64,000 nucleotides of DNA, taken from positions 2,859,001-2,923,000 of the forward strand of contig CAMRHE010000168.1 of NCBI GenBank assembly GCA_947044405.1, in the 5' to 3' direction. The notes under the pieces are model-generated. The model saw only the letters and a program-made list of their open reading frames with translations, was not told the DNA's origin and did not search any database. Origin of the DNA: Leptodactylus fallax. Lineage: Eukaryota; Chordata; Amphibia; Anura; Leptodactylidae. This document shows positions 25,319 through 35,834 of the stretch, piece after piece. The first letter of the stretch is position 1; every line of letters begins with the position of its first letter. The translations under genes were made by a program, and so were the position numbers.

Positions 25319-25620
25319 TGTTGGTATATACTATATACATATATATATGCAACAGATAGACTTGTGTGCAGGAGGAGTTTACATCTATCTGACAGTAGAT
25401 GGCGATGTTATTAGTGTTATATGCTGAATAGAGTGTAATGGTATGCTATGTGAGACTTGTTGTACCTTGCTTTTATCTCTCTATTGTAAAAGGTCCTTTT
25501 TACTTTCAAGTTTTGCTGTGTTAACGTTTTGATGCTGTTTACCTCATGTTCTAAGAAGTAAATGCTGATTATCCCATATAATCTACTCTCAAGCTTCTTC
25601 TGTGACACAACTATGCAACA
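25319..25620 (+). repeat. 5' LTR of the copia element
   Basis: 302 bp, TGTTGGTATATACT...CTATGCAACA. Preceded by ACCAA. Expected to hold the Pol II promoter; the TATA-rich start is visible but I cannot locate the start site. Confidence 0.95.
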
Positions 25621-25634
25621 GGTTATGGGCCCAG
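25621..25634 (+). promoter_or_regulatory. Copia primer-binding site
   Basis: GGTTATGGGCCCAG directly follows the LTR. Its complement, CTGGGCCCATAACC, is the anticodon stem-loop of initiator tRNA-Met and not a tRNA 3' end. Drosophila copia is primed by an initiator tRNA half-molecule annealing to the same region. The tRNA comparison is from memory. Confidence 0.75.
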
Positions 25635-25713
25635 GCATAGAAGACAAAAAGACCCAGTGAATGCAAAAGGATTCTTCAGAACAATTCTCTCCAAACAAGT
25701 AAGACAAGTTAAA

Positions 25714-26790
25714 ATGACCAGCAATTCAGAACTCAGACTTACAGTAGCCAAGCTGAACAATGAGAACTATCAGTTATGGAAGTTCAAAGTGGAGATGTTA
25801 TTGTCTAAAGATGATTTATGGGATGTAATCACTACAGATAGACCCAATGATAATAATGAGACATGGGATAAGAAAAACAGACAAGCAAGAGCTACTATCA
25901 GCTTATTAGTGGAAGATGATCAGTTAATCCACATAAGGAATGAGAATACAGCAAAGGGAATGTGGGAAGCATTGGGAAAGTTACATGAAAGATCCAGCTT
26001 AAATCACAAATTGTTTCTGCTAAGAAAACTTTACAAGATGAGATTAAGTGCACAGGAAGACATGCAGGAGCACATAAACTCCATGATGGAAGTGATAACA
26101 CAGCTGAGATCAGTTGGTGAAGATATTAAAGAAAGTCATGTAGCAGCAATATTATTGTGTAGCTTGCCGGATTCATACACTGCTTTGATAAATGCACTAG
26201 AAACAAGACCTGAAGCAGACATTACACTAGAGTTTGTAAAAACACGACTAATAGATGAATACCAGAGAAGGAAAGAACAAACAAATGATTCCACAGAAAA
26301 GGACAGTGTAAATGCTCTTAAAATTACAGATAAGAGGACCTATAAAACAGAAACAAGAGAATGTTTCAGATGCAAGAAAAAGGGACATTTAAAGAAAGAC
26401 TGTACTATATGGAAAGCAGAACAGAAGTTATACCATAAAGAAAGTAAACAGAAGGTGAAAAGCACAATATCTAACCCACATGCAGATCATTGGAATGGTA
26501 CATTTAAAGTAACCGATAAAAGGTTATCAATGAGTTGGTATATTGACTCAGGAGCAACAAGTCACATGACAAGTAATAAGAGCTTCTTTACTGAACTTGA
26601 TCTAAATAAGAAGGACGCTATTTACCTTGCAGATGGGAGCAAAATAACCGCGGAAGGTACTGGACAAGGAATGCTAATCTATTCTGATAACTTTGGGCAT
26701 CATTCAAAGATACTAGTAAAGGATGTGTTATATGTTCCAGGACTAGATGGAGGACTATTATCTGTAAAACAGCTAAAGGACTTACTGTAA
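25714..26790 (+). CDS. Copia gag and protease part of the polyprotein
   Basis: The frame opens at 25657; the start at 25714 (MTSNSELRLTVAKLNNENYQ) is preferred because copia Gag begins with a LNxxNYxxW-type block, here NNENYQLWKFKVEML. Gag runs to a single CCHC zinc knuckle at about residue 217 (CFRCKKKGHLKKDC). The protease active site WYIDSGATSHM has its Asp at residue 278. The frame ends at TAA 26788-26790, before the integrase. In the family Gag and Pol are normally one open frame, so this stop and the out-of-frame linker (26791-26891) are lesions. Gag packages the RNA and the protease processes the polyprotein. Confidence 0.9.
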   Translation: MTSNSELRLTVAKLNNENYQLWKFKVEMLLSKDDLWDVITTDRPNDNNETWDKKNRQARATISLLVEDDQLIHIRNENTAKGMWEALGKLHERSSLNHKLFLLRKLYKMRLSAQEDMQEHINSMMEVITQLRSVGEDIKESHVAAILLCSLPDSYTALINALETRPEADITLEFVKTRLIDEYQRRKEQTNDSTEKDSVNALKITDKRTYKTETRECFRCKKKGHLKKDCTIWKAEQKLYHKESKQKVKSTISNPHADHWNGTFKVTDKRLSMSWYIDSGATSHMTSNKSFFTELDLNKKDAIYLADGSKITAEGTGQGMLIYSDNFGHHSKILVKDVLYVPGLDGGLLSVKQLKDLL

Positions 26791-26891
26791 AGATAATAAT
26801 AAATGTAAAAGCAGGTTAACAATTATATCATCTAGACACATTAAAGGAACAGATTAAGTTATGTACACATGATCACAAGAATTGTATTCAC

Positions 26892-28354
26892 ATGTGGCAT
26901 AGACGCTTAGGACACAGACATCCTGAGAGTATCATGGCATTACAGAACAAAAATTTGACAAAAGATCTGTTGATATCTGATTGCTCAATTATTGTAAGAT
27001 GTGAATGTTGTATAAAATCTAAAGCTACAAGAGTGTCTATACCTAAAGAGAGTGAAACAAAAGGCACAAAACCACTTGACTTGGTGCATACTGATGTATG
27101 TGGACCCATGAAAGTAACCACATCAGGAGGTAATAGATATATGGTGACTTTTATAGAGGACTACTCAAGATACACAGTCACGTACTTAATAAAGAACAAA
27201 AGTGAAGTTTTCAGTAAATTAGAAGAATACGTGTCAAAGTCGTATAATAAGTTTCAGAGGAAGCCAATCATCATTAGAAGTGATAATGGAGGTGAATTCA
27301 CAGGACGCCAAATAGAGAACTATTTAAGACAGAATGGAATAGAGCATCACAAAACTGTTCCATACACACCTGAACAAAATGGCGTAGCAGAAAGGAAAAA
27401 CAGAACTCTGACTGAAATGATAAGATGCATGCTAACAGATTCCAAACTACCAGAGAAATACTGGGGTGAAGCAGCAATGACAGCTACTTATCTGCAAAAT
27501 AGACTTTTTTCAAGAAAACTGAAAAAAAACCCATATGAACTGTGGCATGGTAAGAAACCAAGTGTGAATCATTTAAGAGTTTTTGGTTGCAAAGCTTTTG
27601 TTTTTGTTCCAGAAGAGAAACGCTCCAAACTTCAAAACAGAGCCATAGAAGGAATATTTGTTGGATATAGTGACAACTGCAAAGGATACAGAATCCTAGA
27701 TCCTAAAAAAGACAGAGTTACGGTGAGTAACAGTGTAACATTCATTGAAGATCTAAATGATAACATTATGACATCACTGGAAATGAGAAATGAGAGAGAC
27801 AATAGTGATATAAGTGCAGGAACATCTGATGAAAAAGAAGTTGAAATTGATAAAGTTCAAAATACTGAAAGTGAAGAGATAGAACTACAGACAGACACAG
27901 AACCAAGACGTTCAATGAGAGAAAACAAAGAAAAACCACCTGTACGTCTTTCATACAAGGCAAGTACAAATAAAGTATATGAACCTACATCTTGGGAGGA
28001 TATATCTCAACTTTCAGAAGAAGAGGCCAATAAGTGGATAAAGGCTACAGAAACAGAAATGAAATCCATGCATGATTCAAAGACATGGACACTGACAGAA
28101 TTACCAAAAGGGAGAAAAGCTATAGGATGTAAATGGGTTTTTAAAGTTAAATACTAAACAGATGGCACCGCTGAACAATACCGAGCAAGACTCGTAGCTA
28201 AAGTTTATTCTCAAAAATACGGAGAAGACTATGATGAAACATTTGCTCCGGTTGTCAAGCATACTACAATCAGAACTTTGCTTGCGGTTGCAGCTACTAA
28301 AGGAATGGAATTGAAACATCTGGATGTAAAGACAGCATTTAACATGGAGATTTA
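26892..28354 (+). pseudogene. Copia integrase and start of reverse transcriptase
   Basis: Open from 26892 to TAA at 28155-28157. It contains the zinc-binding HHCC region (HRRLGHRHPES, CECC), then the integrase core with Asp in LVHTDVCGPM, Asp in IIRSDNGGEF and Glu in PEQNGVAERKNRT, and the copia-type GCKAFVFVP block. The reverse transcriptase begins at EANKWIKATETEMKSM, and the frame stops after CKWVFKVKY. The same frame then reads on with RT motifs (RLVAK, FAPVVK, LDVKTAF) to TAA at 28353. About 28343-28345 a 1-base deletion shifts the frame. Integrase joins the cDNA to host DNA. Confidence 0.9.
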
Positions 28355-28579
28355 ACAGAAGAAATTTACATGGAACAACCTCCAGGATTCAAAGATAAAG
28401 AGAAACCAAACATGGTTTGTAAGCTACAGAAAAGTATATACGGTTTAAAACAAGCCACTAAAGCGTGGAATGATAAAATCACTGAAGTGCTCATAAATGA
28501 ACATTTTCTAAGAAGCAAAGCGGATCCCTGTCTATACACAAAGAAACTAGATGACAGATGGATCTATGTACTGATATAT
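28346..28579 (+). pseudogene. Copia reverse transcriptase, middle part, cut by CR1
   Basis: Continues the RT in the shifted frame: EEIYMEQPPGF, KLQKSIYGLKQATKAWN and DPCLYTKK, all hallmark copia RT blocks. It reaches the hydrophobic strand before the active site (WIYVLIY), where homology stops at 28579. The CR1 follows. The catalytic VDD resumes at 33027. Confidence 0.9.
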
Positions 28580-28675
28580 ACAGACGTGAGTCACGTGAGC
28601 GGGAAGAGACAGCTGTGAGCAGCGTGCGGAAGCAGGGGGGAAGAGTCAGCTGTGAGCAGCGTGCGGAGGGGCTTG

Positions 28676-28918
28676 CACAGCGGCAGCGGCCCAGTGCGGC
28701 CAGGAGAGAGCTGCCGGCTTACTGCCGGGCGGCAGCACAGCGGTGAACAGCGGCAGCGGCCCAGTGCGGCCAGGAGAGAGCTGCCGGCTTACTGCTGGGC
28801 GGCAGCACAGCGGTGAACAGCGGCAGCGGCCCAGTGCGGCCAGGAGAGAGCTGCCGGCTTACTGCCGGGCGGCAGCACAGCGGTGAACAGCGGCAGCGGC
28901 CCAGTGCGGCCTACAAGG
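28676..28918 (+). repeat. 70-bp tandem repeats in the CR1 5' region
   Basis: About 3.5 copies of a 70-bp GC-rich unit with the word ACAGCGGCAGCGGCCCAGTG spaced 70 bp apart (28677, 28747, 28817, 28887). An additional shorter duplication (CAGCTGTGAGCAGCGTGCGG) lies at 28609 and 28649. Such monomers could be promoter units; that is inference. Confidence 0.85.
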
Positions 28919-29011
28919 GAAGGAGCCACGGACACCCAGACCAGAACAGTGGGGCCAGGAGAGAGCTTCACGGCGGTGAGTAGCGGCCCAGCACGGCCAG
29001 AAGAGAGGAAT

Positions 29012-30028
29012 ATGGAAGAGGAGAAAACTCACATGGTAAGCTGCAGCATATGCTATATGTTTACAGATTTGCCTGACCATAAAGACAACTTCACCTGTAT
29101 GAAATGCAAACTAGTGGCCCTTTTAGAAGATAAAGTGCAGAGGTTGGAAGAAAGAATAGAGACGTTGAGAGGCATCAAAGAAAGTGAGGTTTTTATTGAT
29201 GAAGCAGAAGCAAGCCTCTTGAATATAGTAAGGGAAGAAAGTATGAGAGAGCCTACAGTGGTGGAGGCTGAAGCAAACCTCCTAAATATAGTAAGGGAAG
29301 AATACTTGAGGGAACCTACAGAGGCAGATAAATGGATACAGGTGACCAAGAGATGCAAAAGGATCACAAGGCCATCACCACTTACACAGCTAGGTAACCG
29401 ATATGAAACTCTTATGCAGACTGATGAAAATGATAAGAATAATCTATCAGCAAAAGAAGAAACAAAAGTCACCCAGAGACAAGAGGGAGCAACAAGAAAT
29501 AGCGTAGCGAGGAAAAAAAGAAGAGTAGTGGTTATGGGCGACTCACTGCTAAGAGGCATAGAGGCAGCAGTCTGCAGGCCAGATATAACGGCACGAGAAG
29601 TATGCTGCCTCCCAGGAGCAAAAGTTAGGGACGTGGCCGATAGGATTCCATGCCTCTTCAGCTCCAAGGATAACTACCCATTTTTGCTGATACATGTGGG
29701 TACAAACGACACGGCAAAAAATGATTTACCAGCTATTCGTAAAGACTTTCAAAATCTAGGAAAGAAAGTGAAGGAACTGGATGTGCAGGTAGTATTTTCA
29801 TCAATTCTCCCAGTTGATGGTTATGGTATCAGGAGATGGAATAAAATACTAGAGGTAAACAAGTGGCTTCGGCAGTGGTGTAGAGAGCAAGGATTTGGAT
29901 TTCTGGACCATGGAGTGAATTACCTCTATGATGGACTCCTTGCTAGAGATGGGATACATCTCACAAAGCCTGGGAAACACATATTTGCCAGAAGACTTGC
30001 CACACTTATCAGGAGGGCTTTAAACTAG
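29012..30028 (+). CDS. CR1 ORF1: zinc finger plus SGNH esterase
   Basis: ATG at 29012 (MEEEKTHMVSCSICYMF) is preferred to the in-frame ATG at 28883, which would translate the GC-rich tandem repeats. The product is 338 aa. The N-terminus has a CxxC..CxxC zinc-binding pattern (CSIC, CMKC), then a coiled-coil-like segment (LLEDKVQRLEERIETL) and a duplicated motif (EAEASLLNIVREE / EAEANLLNIVREE). The C-terminal half is an SGNH/GDSL esterase: Ser178 in MGDSLLRG, then HVGTND, and Asp313/His316 in RDGIHLT. CR1 ORF1 proteins are known to carry this esterase. The frame is intact, with all catalytic residues present. Confidence 0.9.
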   Translation: MEEEKTHMVSCSICYMFTDLPDHKDNFTCMKCKLVALLEDKVQRLEERIETLRGIKESEVFIDEAEASLLNIVREESMREPTVVEAEANLLNIVREEYLREPTEADKWIQVTKRCKRITRPSPLTQLGNRYETLMQTDENDKNNLSAKEETKVTQRQEGATRNSVARKKRRVVVMGDSLLRGIEAAVCRPDITAREVCCLPGAKVRDVADRIPCLFSSKDNYPFLLIHVGTNDTAKNDLPAIRKDFQNLGKKVKELDVQVVFSSILPVDGYGIRRWNKILEVNKWLRQWCREQGFGFLDHGVNYLYDGLLARDGIHLTKPGKHIFARRLATLIRRALN

Positions 30029-30039
30029 AAGAGAAGGGG

Positions 30040-32936
30040 ATGGGAAGTAAAAAGAAAGACAAGAACATGCAGCTAAAGGATATACTAAACAAGGTTACTA
30101 GATGTGGTAATGAGGACCTAAGACAGGATACTCAGAAGGAAATTAAGAAAAAGGAAGTACCAGAGCGCAATCTGAAATGTTTTTACACAAATGCGCAAAG
30201 CTTGGGAAATAAACAGGGAGAATTAGAACTGATAATACAGAAGGAAAAATATGATGTCATTGGTATTACAGAAACTTGGTGGAACGATAAGCATGATTGG
30301 AATATACAGATGGAAGGATACAACTTATTCAAAAAAAAATAGAACTAATAAAAGAGGGGGAGGAGTTGCATTGTATGTTAAAAAAGATCACATTTCCACG
30401 GAAATCACAGTTTTACAAAATGATAACTTATTGGAAAATATTTGGGTAACAATTCAGGGGAAAAACAATGATAAGGACATCATAATAGGTGTTTATTATA
30501 GACCACCAGGACAGACAGAAGACAGGGATGAGATTTTTTCACAGCAAATGACCACGCTTTCGAAGAAATTTGAAATTGTTATCATGGGAGACTTTAATTA
30601 CCCAGATATTCATTGGGAAACTCACACAGCTACGAGTAAAAGCTCTATCAAATTTTTATCCTCTCTAGCAGACAATTTCATTGCCCAGTTAGTAGAAGAA
30701 AACACAAGAGGAACATCCATTCTGGACCTAGTTTTAACTAATAAGGAGGACATGGTTAAGGAATTAAGGGTAGCAGGGACATTGGGATTCAGCGACCATG
30801 CTATACTCGAGTTTGGGGTTGTAAGAAGAAGAAGACCTGAGAAGACAAAGACTAGAAGACTCAATTTTAGTAGGGCAGATTTTAGGGGCCTAAAGGTAAG
30901 GGTTAGTAGAATTCCATGGCGAAAATTACTTAAGCACAAAAATGCACATGAGGGGTGGGAAATTTTCCGTAGGGAAATCATTAATGCACAGGAACTAACA
31001 ATACCTAGAAGCAAGAAAAATGGGAATCACCTAAAAACTCCAGGATGGATGACCCAAAAATTACATAACCTACTAAAAAAGAAAAAGGAAACTTACAACA
31101 AGTGGAAGATGGGAGCTATATCTAAGGGAGAGTATACAGCAGTTTGCAGACTTTGCAAGATAAGCATTAAAAAAGCCAAGGCTGAATACGAATTGAAGCT
31201 TGCAAAAGAAGTTAAGAGTAATGTAAAAGGTTTTTGGGGATATGTTAAGAGCAAAAGAAAAGTGAAGGAAACCATTGGAGTCCTAAAGAACGAAAAGGGT
31301 GAAAAAGTTAACATGGTGGATCAGCAAGTGGAGTTACTAAATTCATATTTTGTATCCGTCTTCTCCCAAGAAATGGATGGAAATATCAACATTAATGGTG
31401 ATAGTGATGAGGGGAATGAGGACTCCAAGCTGATTATAAGTGAAGGTTTGGTAAGAGAACATTTAGCTAAGATTAAGGAAACCAAGTCCCCAGGACCGGA
31501 TGATTTACACCCTAGAGTTTTAAAAGAATTAGCAGAGGAAATAACAGAACCCCTTGCAATAATCTTTAATAAGTCATGGGAGACAGGAGTGGTCCCTCTA
31601 GATTGGAAAAGGGCAAATGTGGTCCCCATCTACAAAAAGGGGAATAGGGACGACCCAGGAAATTATAGGCCGGTAAGTCTGACCTCGATAGTAGGAAAAA
31701 TCTTTGAACAAATCGTTAAAGAACATTTAATTAGGTACCTGGATGGGAAGGCTTTAATTAATCAAAGCCAGCACGGCTTTATGCCTAATAAATCTTGCCA
31801 GACTAATCTTATTTCCTTCTATAATAAAGTCACTGAATGGTTGGACCAGGGGAATGCAGTGGACATAGTATATCTTGACTTTAGTAAGGCCTTTGATAAA
31901 GTATCACATAACATTCTTATTGAAAAAATGATCAAGTATGGCTTTGATAAAATATCAGTGAGGTGGGTTCACAATTGGCTTAATGATCGGGCACAACGAG
32001 TAATTCTAAATGGCTATACATCAAACTGGAAGAAAGTAAAAAGCGGGGTGCCGCAGGGCTCTGTCCTGGGCCCAGTACTTTTTAATATTTTTATAAATGA
32101 TCTGGACGATGGGGCTAATGGGGAACTAATAAAATTTGCAGATGATACAAAGATAGGAGGAATGGCCAACACTAGAGAGGAGAGAGAGTGCATCCAAAAG
32201 GACTTAGACACACTGGAACAATGGGCTGAGGTGAACAAAATGGTATTCAACAGGGACAAATGCAAAGTTCTACATCTGGGTAACAGAAATGCAAGAAGCA
32301 TATATAGTATGGGAGGAATAGTACTAAGTGAGAGTACAGGGGAAAAGGATCTGGGCATAATAATAGATCGCAAACTCAACATGAGTCAACAGTGCGGTGC
32401 GGTGGCTAAAAAGGCTAACCAAATTCTAGGATGTATCAAGACGAGCATTGTAGCTAGATCAAGAGAGGTAATTATTCCGCTGTACTCTGCCCTGGTCAGA
32501 CCCCACCTGGAATACTGTGTACAGTTCTGGGTGCCCCAGTTTAAGAAAGACATCGATTCATTGGAGCAGGTCCAGAGAAGAGCAACCAAAATGGTGGAAG
32601 GTCTACAAACCATGTCCTACGAGGAGAGGCTAAAAGAATTGGGATCTGCTTAGTTTGCAGAAGAGAAGGCTAAGGGGAGACTTAATAGCGGTATTTAAAT
32701 ATCTGAAAGGTTGTCACAGTGCAGAGGGATCTACCCTATTCTCATTAGCAGAAGGAAGCACGAGAAGTAATGGGATGAAACTAAGGGGAAGGAGATTCAG
32801 ATTAGACATTAGGAAAAACTTTCTAACAGTAAGGGTAGTGAGAGAGTGGAATAGGCTGCCACGGGAGGTGGTGAGTTCTTCATCAATTGAAATCTTCAAG
32901 CGGAAACTGGATAGGTATATAGCTGGGATGTTTTAG
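30040..32936 (+). pseudogene. CR1 ORF2: endonuclease and reverse transcriptase
   Basis: Starts at 30040, 11 bp after the ORF1 stop. The APE-type endonuclease shows NAQSLGNK, GITETWW, MGDFNYPDIHWE and SDHAIL. The RT shows KSPGPDDLHPRVLK, YLDFSKAFDKVSHNIL, GVPQGSVLGPVLFNIFINDL and the active site KFADDTK. The C-terminal region has LVRPHLEYCVQFWVP and ends FKRKLDRYIAGMF. Two lesions: a frame change in an A9 tract at 30331-30339, and a frameshift near 32644 that brings in a stop at 32651-32653, with the last 93 codons in a third frame. Endonuclease nicks the target and RT copies the RNA from the nick. Confidence 0.92.
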
Positions 32937-32991
32937 GAATTCCTGCTTTTGCAGGGGGTTGGACTCGATGGCCCTTGAGGTCCCTTCCAAC

Positions 32992-33022
32992 TCAAACAAA
33001 CAAACAAACAAACAAACAAACA
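32992..33022 (+). repeat. (CAAA)n tail of the CR1
   Basis: Seven or so CAAA units directly before the target duplication. CR1-type LINEs end in short repeats and not poly-A. Confidence 0.9.
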
Positions 33023-33974
33023 ATATGTTGATGATATTTTAGTTTGTTTTGAAAGAGAAAGGGATGAAGCCGAAATACGAAAAATTTTGGATCAACACTT
33101 TGAGATCAAAGATCTGGGAAATGTGAAGCATTACCTAGGGATACAGATAGAAAGAGAAGAAGATGGGAGTTTCCAACTTAACCAAAATCACATGATCAAA
33201 GATATAATAGAAACATTTGGACTGAAAGATGCGAAACCAGTAAAGTCTCCAATGGAAACTAATTATCTGAAGGAAATTAAAAGTGAACAAAATATGTTAC
33301 CAGATAATGAGCTATACAGAAAAGCAATGGGAAAATTACTATATTTAGCGACTGTTACAAGGCCAGACATTGCAGCAGCAGTAGGAATTTTGAGCAGAAA
33401 AGTGTCAAACCCCAATGAAATGGATTGGAAAGCTGTAAAGAGAGTAATACGTTATCTGAAAGGAACTAGCAATGTTAAACTGAAACTACCTGCAAGTGAT
33501 GAATGCGTTTTAACTGGATATGTTGATGCAGACTGGGCTGGAGATCCAATTGATAGAAAATCTACCAGTGGCTATCTTTTCTTACTCTCGGGCGGACCAA
33601 TTAGTTGGACTAGTAAAAAACAATCTATAGTAACACTATCGTCTACAGAAGCAGAATATGTAGCCGCCGCTCATGCGAGTCAAGAAGTTCTTTGGTTAAG
33701 ACAACTACTAAGAGACTTAGGACAACAACAGTTAGGACCAACAACGTTACATGAAGACAATCAAGGATGTCTTGTTCTTGCTCAGATGGAAAGAGTTAAT
33801 CCCAGAACTAAACACATTGATGTGAAGTTTCATTTCTTACGGGATCATCAGGAACAAGGAATTCTGAATTCAGAATACTGCCCAACTGAAGATATGACAG
33901 CAGATATTTTCACAAAGGCGTTGAGTGCTGAAAGACACCAGAGACTGATGAAGAGATTATATTTAACTGAATAA
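33023..33974 (+). pseudogene. Copia reverse transcriptase end and RNase H
   Basis: Resumes at the active site YVDDILV and stays open to TAA at 33972-33974. It contains HYLGIQIER and the GKLLYLATVTRPDI block, then RNase H with Asp in GYVDADWAGD, Glu in SSTEAEYVAAA and the KHIDVKFHFLRD block. RNase H removes the RNA strand of the RNA/DNA hybrid. Intact in itself, it has been separated from the rest of Pol by 4.4 kb. Confidence 0.9.
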
Positions 33975-33985
33975 GTTCTTACTGT

Positions 33986-33995
33986 TGAGAAAGGG
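33986..33995 (+). promoter_or_regulatory. Polypurine tract of the copia element
   Basis: Purine-rich GAGAAAGGG directly upstream of the 3' LTR, the usual plus-strand primer position. Confidence 0.7.
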
Positions 33996-34299
33996 TGTTG
34001 GTATATACTATATACATATATATGCAACAGATAGACTTATTTGTGTGCAGGAGAAGTTTACATCTATCTGACAGTAGATGGCGATGTTATTAGTGTTATA
34101 TGCTGAATAGAGTGTAATGGTATGCTATGTGAGACTTGTTGTACCTTGCTTTTATCTCTCTATTGTAAAAGGTCCTTTTTACTTTCAAGTTTTGCTGTGT
34201 TAACGTTTTGATGCTGTTTACCTCATGTTCTAAGAAGTAAATGCTAATTATCCCATATAATCTACTTTCAAGCTTCTTCTGTGACACAACTATGCTACA
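33996..34299 (+). repeat. 3' LTR of the copia element
   Basis: 304 bp, TGTTGGTATATACT...CTATGCTACA, followed by ACCAA. Confidence 0.95.
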
Positions 34300-34830
34300 A
34301 CCAATGCATTTTGGGGGTGTAGCACAACCTGAGGAGATGTGGTCTCAATAAAGGGGGCTTGGCTAATCTGGAAGCCACCAGTCATATGGTGGCAAAGGTT
34401 AAGCTAGGTAACTTGTAATTTTCACTACACAGTGAACACAATGCCTTCTACCCCTTACCTTCTGTTTTCTCACCCTTAGTTTGATTACTTTTAGTACTTA
34501 GAACCATGTACTTTGTTTTCACTTTCCCCTGCACAGTGAATTCTCTTCCCCACTGAAACAATTTAAGGAGCAGAAGGTGTATTTTTTTTTTACTCCAAGA
34601 CATTTCAGAACCTTTTTGTACAATAAGAAATTGAATCTATGGGACAGTGCTGCAGCACCCACACTCATCTCTATAGATCTACAACAAATAAGCATCATGG
34701 CTTCCAGTATGTAAATAATACCGAGAACCACATTCTGTCTCAATACCGGTGATCTGCTGGGGTCCCAGGTGTCAGACCTCCGCAGATCTAATATAGAATA
34801 GGCCATCAATCTTGGAAAAGGATAACCCCT
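34300..34830. other. Unassigned stretch with a MITE family II right end
   Basis: 34735-34834 matches the family II right half (GATCTGCTGGGGTCCCAGGT ... GGATAACCCCTTTAA). The remainder is unrecognised. Confidence 0.45.
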
Positions 34831-34835
34831 TTAAG

Positions 34836-34990
34836 GCTAAGGCTCCACGTAGCAAGCTGGAGCAAAAAATTGCTGCGGGAAAAACTGCAGCAACAATGCA
34901 TCACGTTTTCCTGCAGTGCTTTTCACAGAAAGTCTACAGAGGTTTCCTCTGCGGACTTTCTGTTTCAATTATACCTATAGGGTAACTAGG
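34836..34990. repeat. GCTGCGTTT MITE subfamily A, truncated
   Basis: GCTAAGGCTCCACGTAGC start and TTTTCACAGAAAGTCTACAG body; broken off after ATTATACCTATAGGG. Confidence 0.65.
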
Positions 34991-35834
34991 TATAGAGAAT
35001 CCCATCCCCATGGTATAGCCGCTAAATATTACACCTTGAGGTGCAGGCATTTAAGCAAAATAGGGCATCATCATACTAACACAATAGGCATATCAGCAAT
35101 CCCATACACTGTAGAGAAGCTTTGTTGGAATTTAAACTAAATTGAGTTATTTGATTGGGAAATGTGATTTTTACATAATGCCAATCAATAGTCTAAACAA
35201 ACAAGTTGCCATAAACTCAGAAGAAATGACCTCTGCTACAGCTGTGTAATATTACCTTAGCAGGCAATTCTTGCTGCCTCCCTGAAACAATGCACTATAT
35301 TGTCCTTTGTTCCTTACTGGCACGGGCAGCTTAATGTTGCACCCTGTCATTATAGTGTATGTTTGATGTTACTCTATAAAAAATGGTATTAGCAAATGCT
35401 AATACTGTAAGCTATAGCAATATTATAATATTATATACATTGGAAAGGCTAGTATTTACGAAGATTTCTTGCCCTACATCATTACTAGATGACCAGTTAT
35501 GTCTTTTCTGAAAAATTGTTTTCAAAATACTGGGTTATTTAACAATGTTTTTTTTACTCTTCAATTCAATTGTATTCACGTCTTAATTCAGGGGATACAA
35601 TTGAATTCAAGGACGAAAGACTGTGTGTAGTAAAAGCCGGGTGCCATCTTGATGGGGGTCCAGACCTGACAGATATTTTCCCTGTGTGTGCGCTCTTGCA
35701 GGTGTGTGTGCAGCATGCTCCTGCTGTGCCTGGGCATGTCAATGTTTCTTTTTCTAAATATTTTTACTGTTGCCCCTGAGGAACAGTGCAGCCTGGCGAC
35801 AATTGTTAGTTGCTTATTTGTTTATTTTTCTGCT
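34991..35834. other. AT-rich intergenic DNA
   Basis: No gene or element recognised. Confidence 0.45.

Larger units (their letters stand above)
28580..33022 (+). mobile_element. CR1-type LINE, near full length
   Basis: A GC-rich 5' region with 70-bp tandem repeats is followed by ORF1 with an esterase domain, ORF2 with endonuclease and reverse transcriptase, and the 3' end GGTTGGACTCGATGGCCC then AGGTCCCTTCCAACTC with a CAAA-repeat tail. ATAT is present on both sides (28576-28579 and 33023-33026) and fits a short target duplication. It splits the copia YVDD codons. At 4443 bp it has the family's usual length. Damage is limited to an A-tract frameshift near 30331 and one frameshift near 32644. 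Confidence 0.9.
25319..34299 (+). mobile_element. Ty1/copia LTR retrotransposon, interrupted by CR1
   Basis: The 5' LTR (25319-25620) and 3' LTR (33996-34299) both run TG..CA and differ at about three or four bases and two short indels. ACCAA flanks both ends (25314-25318 and 34300-34304), a 5-bp target duplication. The order gag, protease, integrase, reverse transcriptase, RNase H defines Ty1/copia. Without the CR1 insert (28580-33022) and one copy of its ATAT duplication it is about 4.5 kb. The coding region has a broken linker, a nonsense codon and a frameshift besides the CR1, so it is dead, but the LTR similarity implies a fairly recent insertion. Confidence 0.95.

Noticed and set aside
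28620..28925. CRISPR array or CpG-island promoter of a host gene
   Set aside because: The 70-bp monomers have no spacers and lie in the CR1 5' region; no host gene follows.
29053..29667. 204-codon minus frame opposite CR1 ORF1
   Set aside because: Antisense shadow of ORF1, with no motif of its own.
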